A stretch of DNA of 64,000 bases from Glaciecola flavus (lineage in GTDB: Bacteria > Pseudomonadota > Gammaproteobacteria > Enterobacterales > Alteromonadaceae), in assembly GCF_042646125.1 (NCBI RefSeq), contig NZ_JBHRSW010000047.1, positions 62,001 through 126,000 on the forward strand. The letters are read 5' to 3'. The stretch's first letter is position 1, and each line of letters opens with the position of its first letter. The notes under the pieces are model-generated. The model worked only from the letters and a program-made list of their open reading frames with translations, was not told where the DNA came from and made no database searches. This document shows, piece after piece, positions 54,911 to 63,635 of the stretch. The position numbers were made by a program, and so were the translations under genes.

Positions 54911-56155
54911 ATGAAGTGTATCACTCGACGTTTGTTCTATCTCTTGACTGTTGGTCATGCGTATTTGCTCTGTTGTTTCAATCTCGTACTAGCTGAAGAA
55001 ATAGACATCGGCATACTCGCAAGTTCTGGTGGGCAACGCAGTTTTTATACTTCTTTTGCTGAACAATACGAACGGGATAATCCGGGTCAAAAAGTACATT
55101 TTATCTTCATGTCTGATGCTGAATTTAAGCAAGCATTAGCAGAATGGTTTGCACAAGGGAAAGGCCCTGATGTTCTTAATTGGCAAGGTGGGGAGCGTTT
55201 GTTCCAATATGTCAGAAAAGGCTACATTGCTGATATTTCTGATGTATGGCAAGAAGAAAACCTCGAGGCACATTTTACATCGGGTGCGTTTGGCACGGTG
55301 ACCTTGGACGGTGCTCAGTTTGGTGTGCCAATTTCTTATTATCAATGGGGTTTTTATTACCGGCATTCTTTGTTTGAAAAGTTGGCCCTGTCTCCCCCTG
55401 AAACATGGGATGAGTTTTTGCGGGTTTGTCAGGTACTAAGTGAAAATGGCGTTGTCCCCATTACCATAGGTGCAAAATACAAATGGCCAACCTTGGCATG
55501 GTTTGATTATTTAAACTTGCGCTTAAACGGTCTGTCTTTTCATCAGCGTTTGTTGAAAGGAGAAGAGTCGTTCCAAGATGAGCGTGTGTATCGCGTGCTA
55601 GAACACTGGAAGAGCTTACTTGATAAAAACTACTTTGTGACGCAGTACTACAAGTGGAAATGGTCTGACGCGATGCCTTTCCTTTATCACAAAATGTCTG
55701 GCATGACCTTGATGGGTAACTTCTTTGCTGGGGATATGCCTGCAAGGATTAAATCAGATTTTAGATTTTTCCGCTTTCCAGTACTGAACTCGGCAGTTCC
55801 GTTGTATGAGGAAGCCCCAACAGACATATTTATGATCCCTCAATACTCAGAAAACAAAGCCGCTGCCAAGCGATTTCTTAAGGTGATTGCGAAAGCAAAA
55901 TTTCAACAAGACTTCAATCAAATGCTTGGCGCGATTTCACCTAATACCAACAGTAAAAGCAATGAGGATTATTTTATCCAGCAAGGAAAACTAATTTTGG
56001 GTGAAGCGCAAGGCGTTTCTCAGTTTTTTGACCGCGACACAAATAACGATATGGCGCAGGCTGCTATGGATGTGTTTTTTGATTTTCTGGCGGATAAAGA
56101 CATCGAGGGAGCGCAGTACAAATTGGAGCAGGCGAGGCAGTCATTTTTGTTGTAG
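54911..56155 (+). CDS. Extracellular solute-binding protein (family 1, sugar type), orphan
   Basis: A 414-residue periplasmic binding protein of the MalE/UgpB-like class. ATG 54911 places a signal peptide (MKCITRRLFYLLTVGHAY.., ending LAEE) at the N terminus; the frame upstream to 54710 is probably not translated. Family features include IGILASSGGQRSFYTSFAEQYE, GPDVLNWQGGERLFQYV and GVPISYYQWGFYYRHSLFEK. No permease or ATPase gene accompanies it. The divergent neighbour is an MCP, so it may serve chemosensing rather than, or in addition to, transport. Confidence 0.85.
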   Translation: MKCITRRLFYLLTVGHAYLLCCFNLVLAEEIDIGILASSGGQRSFYTSFAEQYERDNPGQKVHFIFMSDAEFKQALAEWFAQGKGPDVLNWQGGERLFQYVRKGYIADISDVWQEENLEAHFTSGAFGTVTLDGAQFGVPISYYQWGFYYRHSLFEKLALSPPETWDEFLRVCQVLSENGVVPITIGAKYKWPTLAWFDYLNLRLNGLSFHQRLLKGEESFQDERVYRVLEHWKSLLDKNYFVTQYYKWKWSDAMPFLYHKMSGMTLMGNFFAGDMPARIKSDFRFFRFPVLNSAVPLYEEAPTDIFMIPQYSENKAAAKRFLKVIAKAKFQQDFNQMLGAISPNTNSKSNEDYFIQQGKLILGEAQGVSQFFDRDTNNDMAQAAMDVFFDFLADKDIEGAQYKLEQARQSFLL

Positions 56156-56197
56156 CGCTTTTGTGATAAACAGCCTCTAGTTTTGAGCGGTAAAAGC

Positions 56198-56255
56198 GGC
56201 AAGTACTCGGTTACTAAAATAACGGTTGTGACTATTTTACTCACCAAGTACTGCC
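56198..56255. terminator. Long imperfect hairpin between convergent genes
   Basis: GGCAAGTACTCGGT (56198-56211) pairs imperfectly with ACCAAGTACTGCC (56243-56255). Inside, ACTAAAATA pairs with TATTTTACT, leaving a loop of about 11 nt. The AT-rich inner stem and the location between two convergent genes fit a bidirectional terminator. Its core is unrelated to the A/B/C repeat family. Confidence 0.55.
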
Positions 56256-56269
56256 GTACAAGGGAATCG

Positions 56270-57037
56270 TTACTCGGATTCGTAGCGTCTTTCTACTTTT
56301 TCCATAAGAGAAGCATCGGCAAACTCGAAATTTACTTCGCGATATACGACGATATTGCCGTCAACTTTGGAAGAGCCGTCTATAACTATTTTGGCGGGTT
56401 TGTTGTACCAGTCTTGCCCCTGTTTTTTGCGTCCGCTAAGAATAATGTCACCCTTCACATGGCTATTGTCTCTTAGGTAAACACTGCCGTTAACGGTTTC
56501 TACATTTTTTCCCACCGTTGTGCCAGTCAGATCAACGGAACCATTTACCGTTTCGACCTTGCCTTTGATTTCACTGCCTTCGTCTATTTGTATTTTGCCG
56601 TTAACCGTTTCAACATCTTTTCCTACCTTTGCATTTTGACCAATACTGATTTTTCCATTAACGCCTTCAATGCTTTGGTTTACGGTGGCATTTTCGCCGA
56701 TGCTTATTTTGCCGTTGACGCTGGAAATTTCGTTTGCAGTTACGTCGTCACCAATGTCAACCGTACCGTTGTTTGAGGAGATTTCTGAGGCACTTACACC
56801 ATCACCAACCCTCACTCTACCGTTGGTACTTGATATCTCATCTGCCTCAGCGCCGTCTGGTACCGAAACACTTTTATTGGCACTCGTGTAATCGTTGCCA
56901 GACTTGTAGCGATGTTGATAGTCTGAGGCATGCTCGTAATCAGATGCACCCACATGAATAATGCAACCAGCCAATAAGAAGCTTGATGCTACAGCAGCAA
57001 TAAATCCAAAAACGGGTTTTTTTGTTTGGCGAATCAT
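56270..57037 (-). CDS. Lipoprotein built of about seven short tandem repeats
   Basis: A 255-residue predicted lipoprotein (lipobox LLAGC). After a Tyr/Ser/Asp-rich linker come about seven repeats of 17-20 residues with the pattern [EV][IE][ST]xxNGxVxIGxxxxV, e.g. EISSTNGRVRVGDG, EISSVNGKISIGEN and VETVNGKIQIDEG. This regular pattern suggests a beta-solenoid, comparable in appearance to bactofilin or DUF4097-type repeats. ATG 57037 is preferred because AAAGGA lies just upstream. Function unknown; a surface or periplasmic scaffold is plausible. Confidence 0.75.
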   Translation of the reverse strand: MIRQTKKPVFGFIAAVASSFLLAGCIIHVGASDYEHASDYQHRYKSGNDYTSANKSVSVPDGAEADEISSTNGRVRVGDGVSASEISSNNGTVDIGDDVTANEISSVNGKISIGENATVNQSIEGVNGKISIGQNAKVGKDVETVNGKIQIDEGSEIKGKVETVNGSVDLTGTTVGKNVETVNGSVYLRDNSHVKGDIILSGRKKQGQDWYNKPAKIVIDGSSKVDGNIVVYREVNFEFADASLMEKVERRYESE

Positions 57038-57542
57038 TTTCAATCCTTTCCTAATCATGGGCAGTAATATGTGTTCTATTTAGCATTCGCTGTACCAATT
57101 AGGTAATTACATAAATATCAATAACTTAACGATTGCCAATTTATATTCGTCCAAAAGAATTAGTCAAATAAACTAAAAACATGCCTATTTGCTATTTTTT
57201 TGGTTTAATTGGGCATTGCACTAACTAACCATTATTTGTTTAGTCGACGCGCTTACTAGAAAAGTTTAAAGCAAGGTAAAAAAACTTGGTTCAGTGCCTT
57301 TTATTGTTTCCCGCACGGCGGGTTATACTTGAAAGTTCCCTCCTCTTTTGTCGCAAAATTTATTTTTCATGGACGAAAAATCAAAGCGTATATGGATATA
57401 CTCGCAGCGGTTTTGCGACAAAAGAGGAGGGAATTTCCAAGTACAATCCCATCGTGTTTCTTTCTGTTGGGTAAAAGCTCGCACTAATGAATATGAGGAG
57501 AAAGAGTGGGTATAGTGTTACTTTTAATAAAAAGTGGTCGCG
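57038..57542. other. 505-nt divergent intergenic region
   Basis: The region separates a minus-strand lipoprotein gene and a plus-strand regulator gene. It holds repeat element C (57320-57449), preceded by a short CCCGC/GCGGG hairpin (57310-57322), and otherwise AT-rich sequence that presumably includes both promoters. A 62-codon frame at 57286-57474 lies within the repeat and is not called. Confidence 0.5.
57320..57449 (+). repeat. Variable-arm/conserved-core palindromic element, copy C
   Basis: Arms of 39 nt (57320-57358 and 57411-57449) pair with two mismatches and two G-T pairs; the inner 23 bp are perfect. The 52-nt centre contains ATCAAAGCGTATATGGATAT and aligns with the cores of copies A and B, while the arms (inner part starting CCCTCCTCTTTTG) do not resemble theirs. 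The inner GTATA/TATAC stem is one pair longer than in A or B, a compensating change. It lies in a divergent intergenic region, so it is not merely a terminator. Confidence 0.87.
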
Positions 57543-58757
57543 ATGTTTACAGAAAGTAGCGTGTTGAAAGCGCCTCTGGTTTTTTCCTTAAGCATGATGA
57601 CTTTTGGGCAGTGTGTGCTCTGTGTATCTATGTTGATTTCCAATTTACGTGAACACGCCTCTAACATAATCCTTACCGTGTTTTTCTCAATTAGTGGAAT
57701 GCTCGCGATTACCCCTGTTGTCGAGATGATATTGCCGAATCACTTAGTGACCTATTTTTCTTTAAGCCTACTTGGGTGGCTGATGCTAGCGCCTAGTTTG
57801 TGGTTGTATGTGCAAGCAATGACATCTACTGAGCCTTGGAAGCTGAGCTTAAAAATGGCCTATCATTTTAGCCCAGCTGTGTTGGGCATCTTGGTCAGCG
57901 TATTGATTTTGAACTTAAGTGAACAAGAAGCTCATGATATTTTTATTGCAGGCAAGGATATAAACGAGGGCTATTTACTTACCGTTGTTGTCGCTTTGTT
58001 CATCACAGTGCTTTTCTGGATAGTGCAGACCACCTATTACAGCGTTAAGATTGTCAGGCAATTATTGCATTACCAAGCTTTGCTTAAATCGTTATTCGCC
58101 AACAATGAAAACCGTGAGTTGCTATGGGTTTATTGGGTATTGTGCGCGGTAGTATTGTCATGGTTATCGCTGTTAACCCTGATATTGATCGATATGTCCG
58201 GTACTGGCATAAAAAATGGTGTGTTGCTTGGTGTCGTTTTCTCACTTGTGATGGTCTGGACTTTGGCCTATTGGGGGCTGCGGCAAAAGCCGGGCTTCGA
58301 GGGGCGTTATTTGATTGCAGAATCGCAAGCTGAGGCTGAGATAAGTCAGGATAAACATGGTACAGGAGAAAGTGCGTCACCAGCAAAAAAGAAATATGCA
58401 CGTTCTGCGCTTGGAGCAGAGCAATCGGAGCGAATTGCTAAAAAGATAAAGATAGCAATGGAAGAGGATCAGTTACACCTTGACCCCAATATTTCATTGC
58501 ATATATTGGCCAAGCATGTGGCCATTTCGCCAAACTATATTTCGCAAACACTTAACGAAACGATGGAGACAACTTTTTTTGACTTTATCAACAAGTGGCG
58601 AATCGAAACGGCTAAGCCCATGATTATTGCAAATGAAGACAGTGTGCTTAACATAGCTTACGCAGTAGGATTTAATGCACGTTCTTCTTTCTATAAAGTA
58701 TTTAAACGAGAGACGGGTCAAACGCCCACAGAATACCGCAAGTCAAATGGTAGCTGA
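57543..58757 (+). CDS. AraC-family regulator with N-terminal membrane domain
   Basis: A 404-residue protein with about seven hydrophobic helices in the first 240 residues, a charged linker, and a C-terminal AraC double helix-turn-helix (about 300-400) with LAKHVAISPNYISQTLNE and NIAYAVGFNARSSFYKVFKRETGQTPTEYRK. Such 7TM-AraC proteins are membrane-bound transcription regulators of largely unknown signals. ATG 57543 is chosen; the frame also opens at a GTG 9 nt earlier. Its targets are unknown. Confidence 0.88.
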   Translation: MFTESSVLKAPLVFSLSMMTFGQCVLCVSMLISNLREHASNIILTVFFSISGMLAITPVVEMILPNHLVTYFSLSLLGWLMLAPSLWLYVQAMTSTEPWKLSLKMAYHFSPAVLGILVSVLILNLSEQEAHDIFIAGKDINEGYLLTVVVALFITVLFWIVQTTYYSVKIVRQLLHYQALLKSLFANNENRELLWVYWVLCAVVLSWLSLLTLILIDMSGTGIKNGVLLGVVFSLVMVWTLAYWGLRQKPGFEGRYLIAESQAEAEISQDKHGTGESASPAKKKYARSALGAEQSERIAKKIKIAMEEDQLHLDPNISLHILAKHVAISPNYISQTLNETMETTFFDFINKWRIETAKPMIIANEDSVLNIAYAVGFNARSSFYKVFKRETGQTPTEYRKSNGS

Positions 58758-58812
58758 TCGAAACCCTAGACAAATTGAGGTGTTTTTTAATGTTGAATAA
58801 TAAGGAATGTAA

Positions 58813-59520
58813 GTGAATAAGAGTGTTGTAACGAATATCGTAGCTTTGTTGGTACTTGTATTAGGGCTGTATTTGCAAATAGATGTGCTATTCGTTGTTG
58901 GTGTATTTGCTTTAGCTGGGGCAATAACAAACAGTCTAGCCGTACATATGCTGTTCGAAAAAGTACCCGGCTTGTATGGCTCTGGGGTGATTCAGATTAA
59001 GTTTGAACAATTTAAGCTTGGCATACGATCTTTAGTCATGGAGCAATTTTTTAGCTTGGAGAATATTGAAAAACTTGTTCAAGCGCAGGCAGCTTCAAAC
59101 TCGAGCTTAGATCTTCAGGCTGTTATCGAGGACACAGATTTATCCCCTGCCTTTGACTCATTAGTGAGCACTATCAAAGCCAGCTCTTTTGGTGGTATGT
59201 TAAACATGTTCGGCGGTGAAGAGGCCCTGACGCCATTGCGTGAACCTTTTATTGAAAATCTAACTGCTTCTGTTGTGCAAATTAGTCAATCAGATGACTT
59301 TAAAGACAAACTGAAGCTAGCGGGCACGCACACTTACGATCCGCAAGCCATGCACAAGAAGATAAACGCACTTGTCGAAAGTCGCTTAGATGAGTTAACG
59401 CCTGCGATGGTAAAGAGCATAATTCAACAAATGATAAGAAGTCACTTAGGCTGGTTAGTCGTATGGGGCGGATTTTTTGGCGGGCTAATAGGCTTATTGG
59501 CACATTTACTGGGTATATAA
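58813..59520 (+). CDS. DUF445 membrane protein
   Basis: A 235-residue protein of the DUF445 family, with an N-terminal hydrophobic hairpin (about 5-45, GAITNSLAVHMLFEKVPGLYGSG) and a C-terminal helix (GGFFGGLIGLLAHLLGI). The family has no established function. It starts with GTG and has GGA 7 nt upstream. The next gene begins directly after its stop, so they are likely co-translated. Confidence 0.85.
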   Translation: MNKSVVTNIVALLVLVLGLYLQIDVLFVVGVFALAGAITNSLAVHMLFEKVPGLYGSGVIQIKFEQFKLGIRSLVMEQFFSLENIEKLVQAQAASNSSLDLQAVIEDTDLSPAFDSLVSTIKASSFGGMLNMFGGEEALTPLREPFIENLTASVVQISQSDDFKDKLKLAGTHTYDPQAMHKKINALVESRLDELTPAMVKSIIQQMIRSHLGWLVVWGGFFGGLIGLLAHLLGI

Positions 59521-60330
59521 ATGATAAACATAAAGTTAGGCTTGAGCCGTTTGTTGCTGGGTAGTTTTGTTGTTATCTGCGCATGTTCTGTATGTGTGTT
59601 TGCTGCAGATGACAATACTGTGGTTTTTGATGAGTTTCAGTATTTGCCTTCTGATACGGTTAGCCAAGACATTAATTCTGCGTTGTCCAAAGCTAAGCAA
59701 AGTAACAAGTTGTTTTTGCTGGTTTTTGGCGCACAATGGTGCCATGACAGCCGAGGCTTGGCGGCGAAGTTTTCTGATAAAACGATGTATTCTCTATTAC
59801 AAGCCAACTACGAAATCCTATTTGTTGACGTAGGTTATTTGGAGGACAAGCGTGCGCTCATGCAGCGTTTTTCATATCCAGGGTATTTTGGCACACCCAC
59901 TTTATTAGTGATTGAGCCAAACAGTGAGCGCTTACTTAATTACGATTCAGTCAGTAAGTGGCAGAGTGCAGATTCAGTGCCTATGGATGATTACCTCAGT
60001 TACTTTGCCGATTTTCCGAATAGATTGCTCAATGAACTAAGCCCTGCCATAAGTGAGTATTATGCGTCTCAGATTGAGGCTTTTGAAAATCGCCAAATTG
60101 AGCGTTTGTTTCACGCATACAGTAAACTTGGCCCTATGCTAAAGGGATACAAAGAAGACACGCTCGACTCTGACGAGGAGTTTAATGCTGCATGGGTAGA
60201 AGTCCGAAAATTTAGAACACAACTTCAGCAAGATTTAATTTCTCTGAGGCATCAAGCACAGTTGCAAGACAAAACAAACCGTAGGCAGCCACTAGTATTG
60301 CCTAAGTATCCAGAATTTACGCACCTATAG
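59521..60330 (+). CDS. Exported thioredoxin-like protein
   Basis: A 269-residue protein with a signal peptide (about 1-29, ending VFA) and a thioredoxin fold (about 45-170): KLFLLVFGAQWCHDSRGLA, then a cis-proline region GTPTLLVIEP. The usual CxxC is replaced by WCHDS, with only the first cysteine kept, so it is probably not a standard dithiol oxidoreductase. The C-terminal 100 residues are helical. It starts on the base after the DUF445 stop and is followed 12 nt later by the cytochrome/PQQ dehydrogenase gene, suggesting a shared periplasmic job, perhaps in cytochrome or redox handling. Confidence 0.75.
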   Translation: MINIKLGLSRLLLGSFVVICACSVCVFAADDNTVVFDEFQYLPSDTVSQDINSALSKAKQSNKLFLLVFGAQWCHDSRGLAAKFSDKTMYSLLQANYEILFVDVGYLEDKRALMQRFSYPGYFGTPTLLVIEPNSERLLNYDSVSKWQSADSVPMDDYLSYFADFPNRLLNELSPAISEYYASQIEAFENRQIERLFHAYSKLGPMLKGYKEDTLDSDEEFNAAWVEVRKFRTQLQQDLISLRHQAQLQDKTNRRQPLVLPKYPEFTHL

Positions 60331-60342
60331 GATTATAGAAGT

Positions 60343-61800
60343 ATGACCGTTACAACTTTTCTCAGCAACAATCAGCCACATTCTCCTTTATCTGCTAAGT
60401 TTATTCAAAGCAGTAAAATCGCCGTTGCATCCCTTGCCTTGTTTTTTGGATTGAGTGGCTTAAGTCATGCTCAAGAAAAAGTTGAAGCGCTTTATCAGGC
60501 TAACTGTGCATCGTGTCACGGTGCCAAATTAGCAGGTGGTATGGCAGACTCATTGCTAAATGATAAGTGGTTAAAAGATGGTTCTCCAGCATCACTGACG
60601 CAAATTATTAAAAAGGGCGCCGCCAATTACGGTATGCCTGCTTGGGAGTCAGCCCTATCTGATGAACAAATTCGTTCATTAGTCATTTACATCAATGAGC
60701 AGCGTTACAAGATTGCGCGAGAAGCAAGTAAAGGCGATACGCAAGCCAAAACTATTACATCTTTGGGGCATACATTTAACATAGAAACACTACATGTGGC
60801 TGACAGCATATTGTGGGCACTAGAGCACTTGCCTGATGGCTCTATGTTGGCAACACAACGAAATGGCGAATTGTTGCATATTTCAACTAGCGGCGAATTG
60901 ATTAACAAAGTGAAAAACTTGCCTGCTATTTGGCAAAATGGTCAAGGCGGTTTGTTAGATATTACCTTGCATCCAAACTTTGATAAAAATGGCTGGATTT
61001 ATCTGTCTTACGCGAGCTCGAAGGATGGAAAAAATGGCACAACTAAAATCGCTCGAGGGCGAGTCAAAGATAACACATGGGTCGATCATGAAGATATATT
61101 CGTAGTGGCGGATGAGGCGCACACTAGTTCGCGTCGTCATTTTGGTTCTCGCATCGTTTTTTCTGAGGGTTATGTATATTTTGGTTTTGGTGACAGAGGG
61201 GATAGACCTAGTGCTCAGGATATGAGCTTACCAAATGGCAAAGTATTTCGTTTACATGACGACGGCCGCATTCCCGAAGACAATCCTTTTATGGCGCAAA
61301 AGGATGCGTTGCCAGGCATTTGGAGTGTAGGTCATCGCAACCCTCAAGGCATGGTGGTAGAGCCTAGCTCAGGGCGTATTTGGCAGTCGGAACACGGCCC
61401 AAGAGGAGGGGACGAAGTGAATGTTATTCACAAAGGTGCAAATTATGGCTGGCCAGTAATTACTTACGGTATGAATTACAATGGGACGCCGATTACGCAT
61501 TTAACAGAAAAAGAAGGTATGGAACAACCTAAGCATTACTGGGTGCCGTCTATTGCAGTTGCGGGCATCGATTTTTACGATGGCGATATGTTTACGCAAT
61601 GGAAGGGTAAAATGCTCGTGGGCGGCATGGGCATCCAGGAATTGCAGCTATTGACCACCCAAGGAGAAAAGGTTGAAAAGGTTGAGCGGATCTTATCTGA
61701 CCGAGGTCGTATTCGCGATGTGAGTGTTGCATCCGATGGCGCAATAATACTTGTCGTCACGATAGACGGGAAAGGGCATGTTTTGCGATTGTCAGTATAA
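60343..61800 (+). CDS. Cytochrome c fused to PQQ-dependent sugar dehydrogenase
   Basis: A 485-residue periplasmic enzyme. A signal peptide (about 1-43, ending SHA) is followed by a cytochrome c domain (about 45-125; haem site CASCH, axial Met in YGMPAWE) and a six-bladed beta-propeller of the soluble aldose dehydrogenase (YliI/GDH-B) type (about 140-485), with QGGLLDITLHPNF, GHRNPQGM, SEHGPRGGDEVN and GANYGWPVITYG. It would oxidise aldoses and pass electrons to its own haem. PQQ synthesis genes are not in the window. Its stop overlaps the convergent TRAP gene by 9 nt. Confidence 0.9.
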   Translation: MTVTTFLSNNQPHSPLSAKFIQSSKIAVASLALFFGLSGLSHAQEKVEALYQANCASCHGAKLAGGMADSLLNDKWLKDGSPASLTQIIKKGAANYGMPAWESALSDEQIRSLVIYINEQRYKIAREASKGDTQAKTITSLGHTFNIETLHVADSILWALEHLPDGSMLATQRNGELLHISTSGELINKVKNLPAIWQNGQGGLLDITLHPNFDKNGWIYLSYASSKDGKNGTTKIARGRVKDNTWVDHEDIFVVADEAHTSSRRHFGSRIVFSEGYVYFGFGDRGDRPSAQDMSLPNGKVFRLHDDGRIPEDNPFMAQKDALPGIWSVGHRNPQGMVVEPSSGRIWQSEHGPRGGDEVNVIHKGANYGWPVITYGMNYNGTPITHLTEKEGMEQPKHYWVPSIAVAGIDFYDGDMFTQWKGKMLVGGMGIQELQLLTTQGEKVEKVERILSDRGRIRDVSVASDGAIILVVTIDGKGHVLRLSV

Positions 61801-63069
61801 GAGCCCAGGTAGCCAAAGCGTAAGTGCTGGCACGAGCATAATCAGGAACAACACGAATACTAAGGGTAACAAAAACGGCAATGTTGCCTTTGCGCAGCGT
61901 TCTATTGGCACCTCTGAGACTTGGGAAAGGACAAAGAGTACCATCCCTAGTGGCGGCGTGAGTAGGCCTATCATTAAGTTTAGCACCATGATAACGCCAA
62001 ACTGAACTGGGTCGATACCAGCAGAAAGTGCAATCGGCAAGAGAATGGGGGTGAGAATGGTAATTGCCGCGATGGTTTCCATAAAGCAACCGACGACAAA
62101 AAGTATGAGGGTTATAGTAAGTAAAACGGCATATTTATTTCCCTCTGCAAAGCCTAATGAGTCAGCGACAATTTGATGTATGCCCTGACTTGTCAACACC
62201 CAAGAAAATATTGCGGCACCACCAATGATTAACATGATACTGCTGGTTGTTTCAATCGTGTCGAAAGAGACTTTAAGTAAGCCCCTAAGACTCAGCGTTC
62301 TATACCATAAACTACTGAGTAAAAATGCGTAAACGCAAGCGACGACGGCTGCTTCGGTCGCGGTAAAAAATCCGCTCAAAATTCCGCCTACGATAATGAC
62401 AGGGGCAAGTAATGAGGGAAATGCTTTTTTGAATGTAAGAAGTATTCGACCCAATGAGAATTTTGCGTCTTTGGGGTAGTGCCGTTTACGCGCATAGATC
62501 GTCACCATGATAGATAGCGCTAAAGCCATCAATAAGCCGGGAATAATACCAGCAGCAAAGAGTTGACCAATTGAGACGCCCGCAATAACTCCGTAAATAA
62601 TCATCGGTAAACTGGGTGGAATAATCGGCCCTATCGTAGAGGAGGCGGCGGTGAGTCCGACCGAAAAATCCGCATCGTAGCCTTTGCTTCTCATCGCCTT
62701 AATTTCGATTGCGCCTAAGCCTCCCGCATCGGCTACGGCAGCCCCTGACATGCCGGAAAATAAAATTGATGCACCGACGTTAACATGACCCAAGCCACCC
62801 CGGAGCCAGCCCATAAGTGCGCCTGCAAAATCGAATATCCGCTTAGTGATTCCGCCTTGGTTCATTAATGCGCCAGCGAGAATAAAAAAGGGTATCGACA
62901 ACAAGGGAAAACTATCCATGCCTCCGACCATTTGATGTAATACAACCAAGTCGGGAATACTGCCCTCAATAAGGATAGCGACTAATGAGGCGATAGCCAG
63001 CGCAAATGCAATAGGTACGCCGAGTAAGATGAGCAAAAATAAGGTGATGAAAAGTGCGGCAATGATCAT
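61792..63069 (-). CDS. dctM: TRAP transporter large permease (DctM)
   Basis: A 425-residue membrane protein with about 12 helices of the DctM family, the ion-coupled translocating subunit of TRAP transporters for carboxylates and related solutes. Landmarks are VPIAFALAIASL, PFFILAGALMNQGGIT, ADAGGLGAIEIKAM, GLTAASSTIGPIIPPSLPMIIYG and LNLMIGLLTPPLGMVLF. It is the last gene of a dctP-dctQ-dctM operon reading off the end of the window. Substrate unknown. Confidence 0.93.
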   Translation of the reverse strand: MIIAALFITLFLLILLGVPIAFALAIASLVAILIEGSIPDLVVLHQMVGGMDSFPLLSIPFFILAGALMNQGGITKRIFDFAGALMGWLRGGLGHVNVGASILFSGMSGAAVADAGGLGAIEIKAMRSKGYDADFSVGLTAASSTIGPIIPPSLPMIIYGVIAGVSIGQLFAAGIIPGLLMALALSIMVTIYARKRHYPKDAKFSLGRILLTFKKAFPSLLAPVIIVGGILSGFFTATEAAVVACVYAFLLSSLWYRTLSLRGLLKVSFDTIETTSSIMLIIGGAAIFSWVLTSQGIHQIVADSLGFAEGNKYAVLLTITLILFVVGCFMETIAAITILTPILLPIALSAGIDPVQFGVIMVLNLMIGLLTPPLGMVLFVLSQVSEVPIERCAKATLPFLLPLVFVLFLIMLVPALTLWLPGLLY

Positions 63070-63086
63070 GGCGAAATGCTTACTCG

Positions 63087-63635
63087 TTAATTGGGTAGGT
63101 GTGGTTTAGCGGCATGTTTAAAGCTGGTAATTGTGTGCATGGATGAACGCAGTAAACACGCTAACAATGCCAAACCTACTAGCCCATATAGTGCGCTAAT
63201 AGAAAAGGCGAGAGAACTCATTTCATGGCTACTTAGCAGTGGCATGATCTTGACACAGGTATAAAGTAAAAAAGCTAAAAATACTGTGTTGATAAGTGAG
63301 AGTATGCTCATAACTGTTGACTTCAATACTTGTGGAATAAAGCGCTGGAAATATACAAAGCTGATATGCGTGTTTTTCCTAAAACCGATAGACGCACCCA
63401 CAAATGCCAGTACTACTAACTGATATCTAGCGACCTCTTCTGTCCATCCTAGTGGCGCATTGAGCACGTAGCGACTAAGTACTTGTGCAACTAGCACTAG
63501 CGCCAGCGTAAAAAACAATAACAAAGACAACCAGTCTTCAAGCCCGATCGACGAAAAGTCAAGCTGCTCGTCTTTTGGGTCATCCCAGTTAATGTCGTCT
63601 GTGACTTTGTCGCTAGAGGGCTTGGATGCGTGCAT
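63087..63635 (-). CDS. dctQ: TRAP transporter small permease (DctQ)
   Basis: A 182-residue four-helix subunit that partners DctM. A hydrophilic N-terminal region of about 30 residues precedes DWLSLLLFFTLALVLVAQ and the conserved RYVLNAPLGWTEEVARYQLV, then GASIGFRKNTHISF. ATG 63635 overlaps the end of the binding-protein gene by 23 nt; a frame from 63671 lies further inside it and is less likely. It lies 17 nt upstream of dctM. Confidence 0.9.
   Translation of the reverse strand: MHASKPSSDKVTDDINWDDPKDEQLDFSSIGLEDWLSLLLFFTLALVLVAQVLSRYVLNAPLGWTEEVARYQLVVLAFVGASIGFRKNTHISFVYFQRFIPQVLKSTVMSILSLINTVFLAFLLYTCVKIMPLLSSHEMSSLAFSISALYGLVGLALLACLLRSSMHTITSFKHAAKPHLPN

Noticed and set aside
57286..57474. 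62-codon plus-strand frame over repeat copy C
   Set aside because: It is explained by the repeat element; the other copies have no matching open frame in the same phase.
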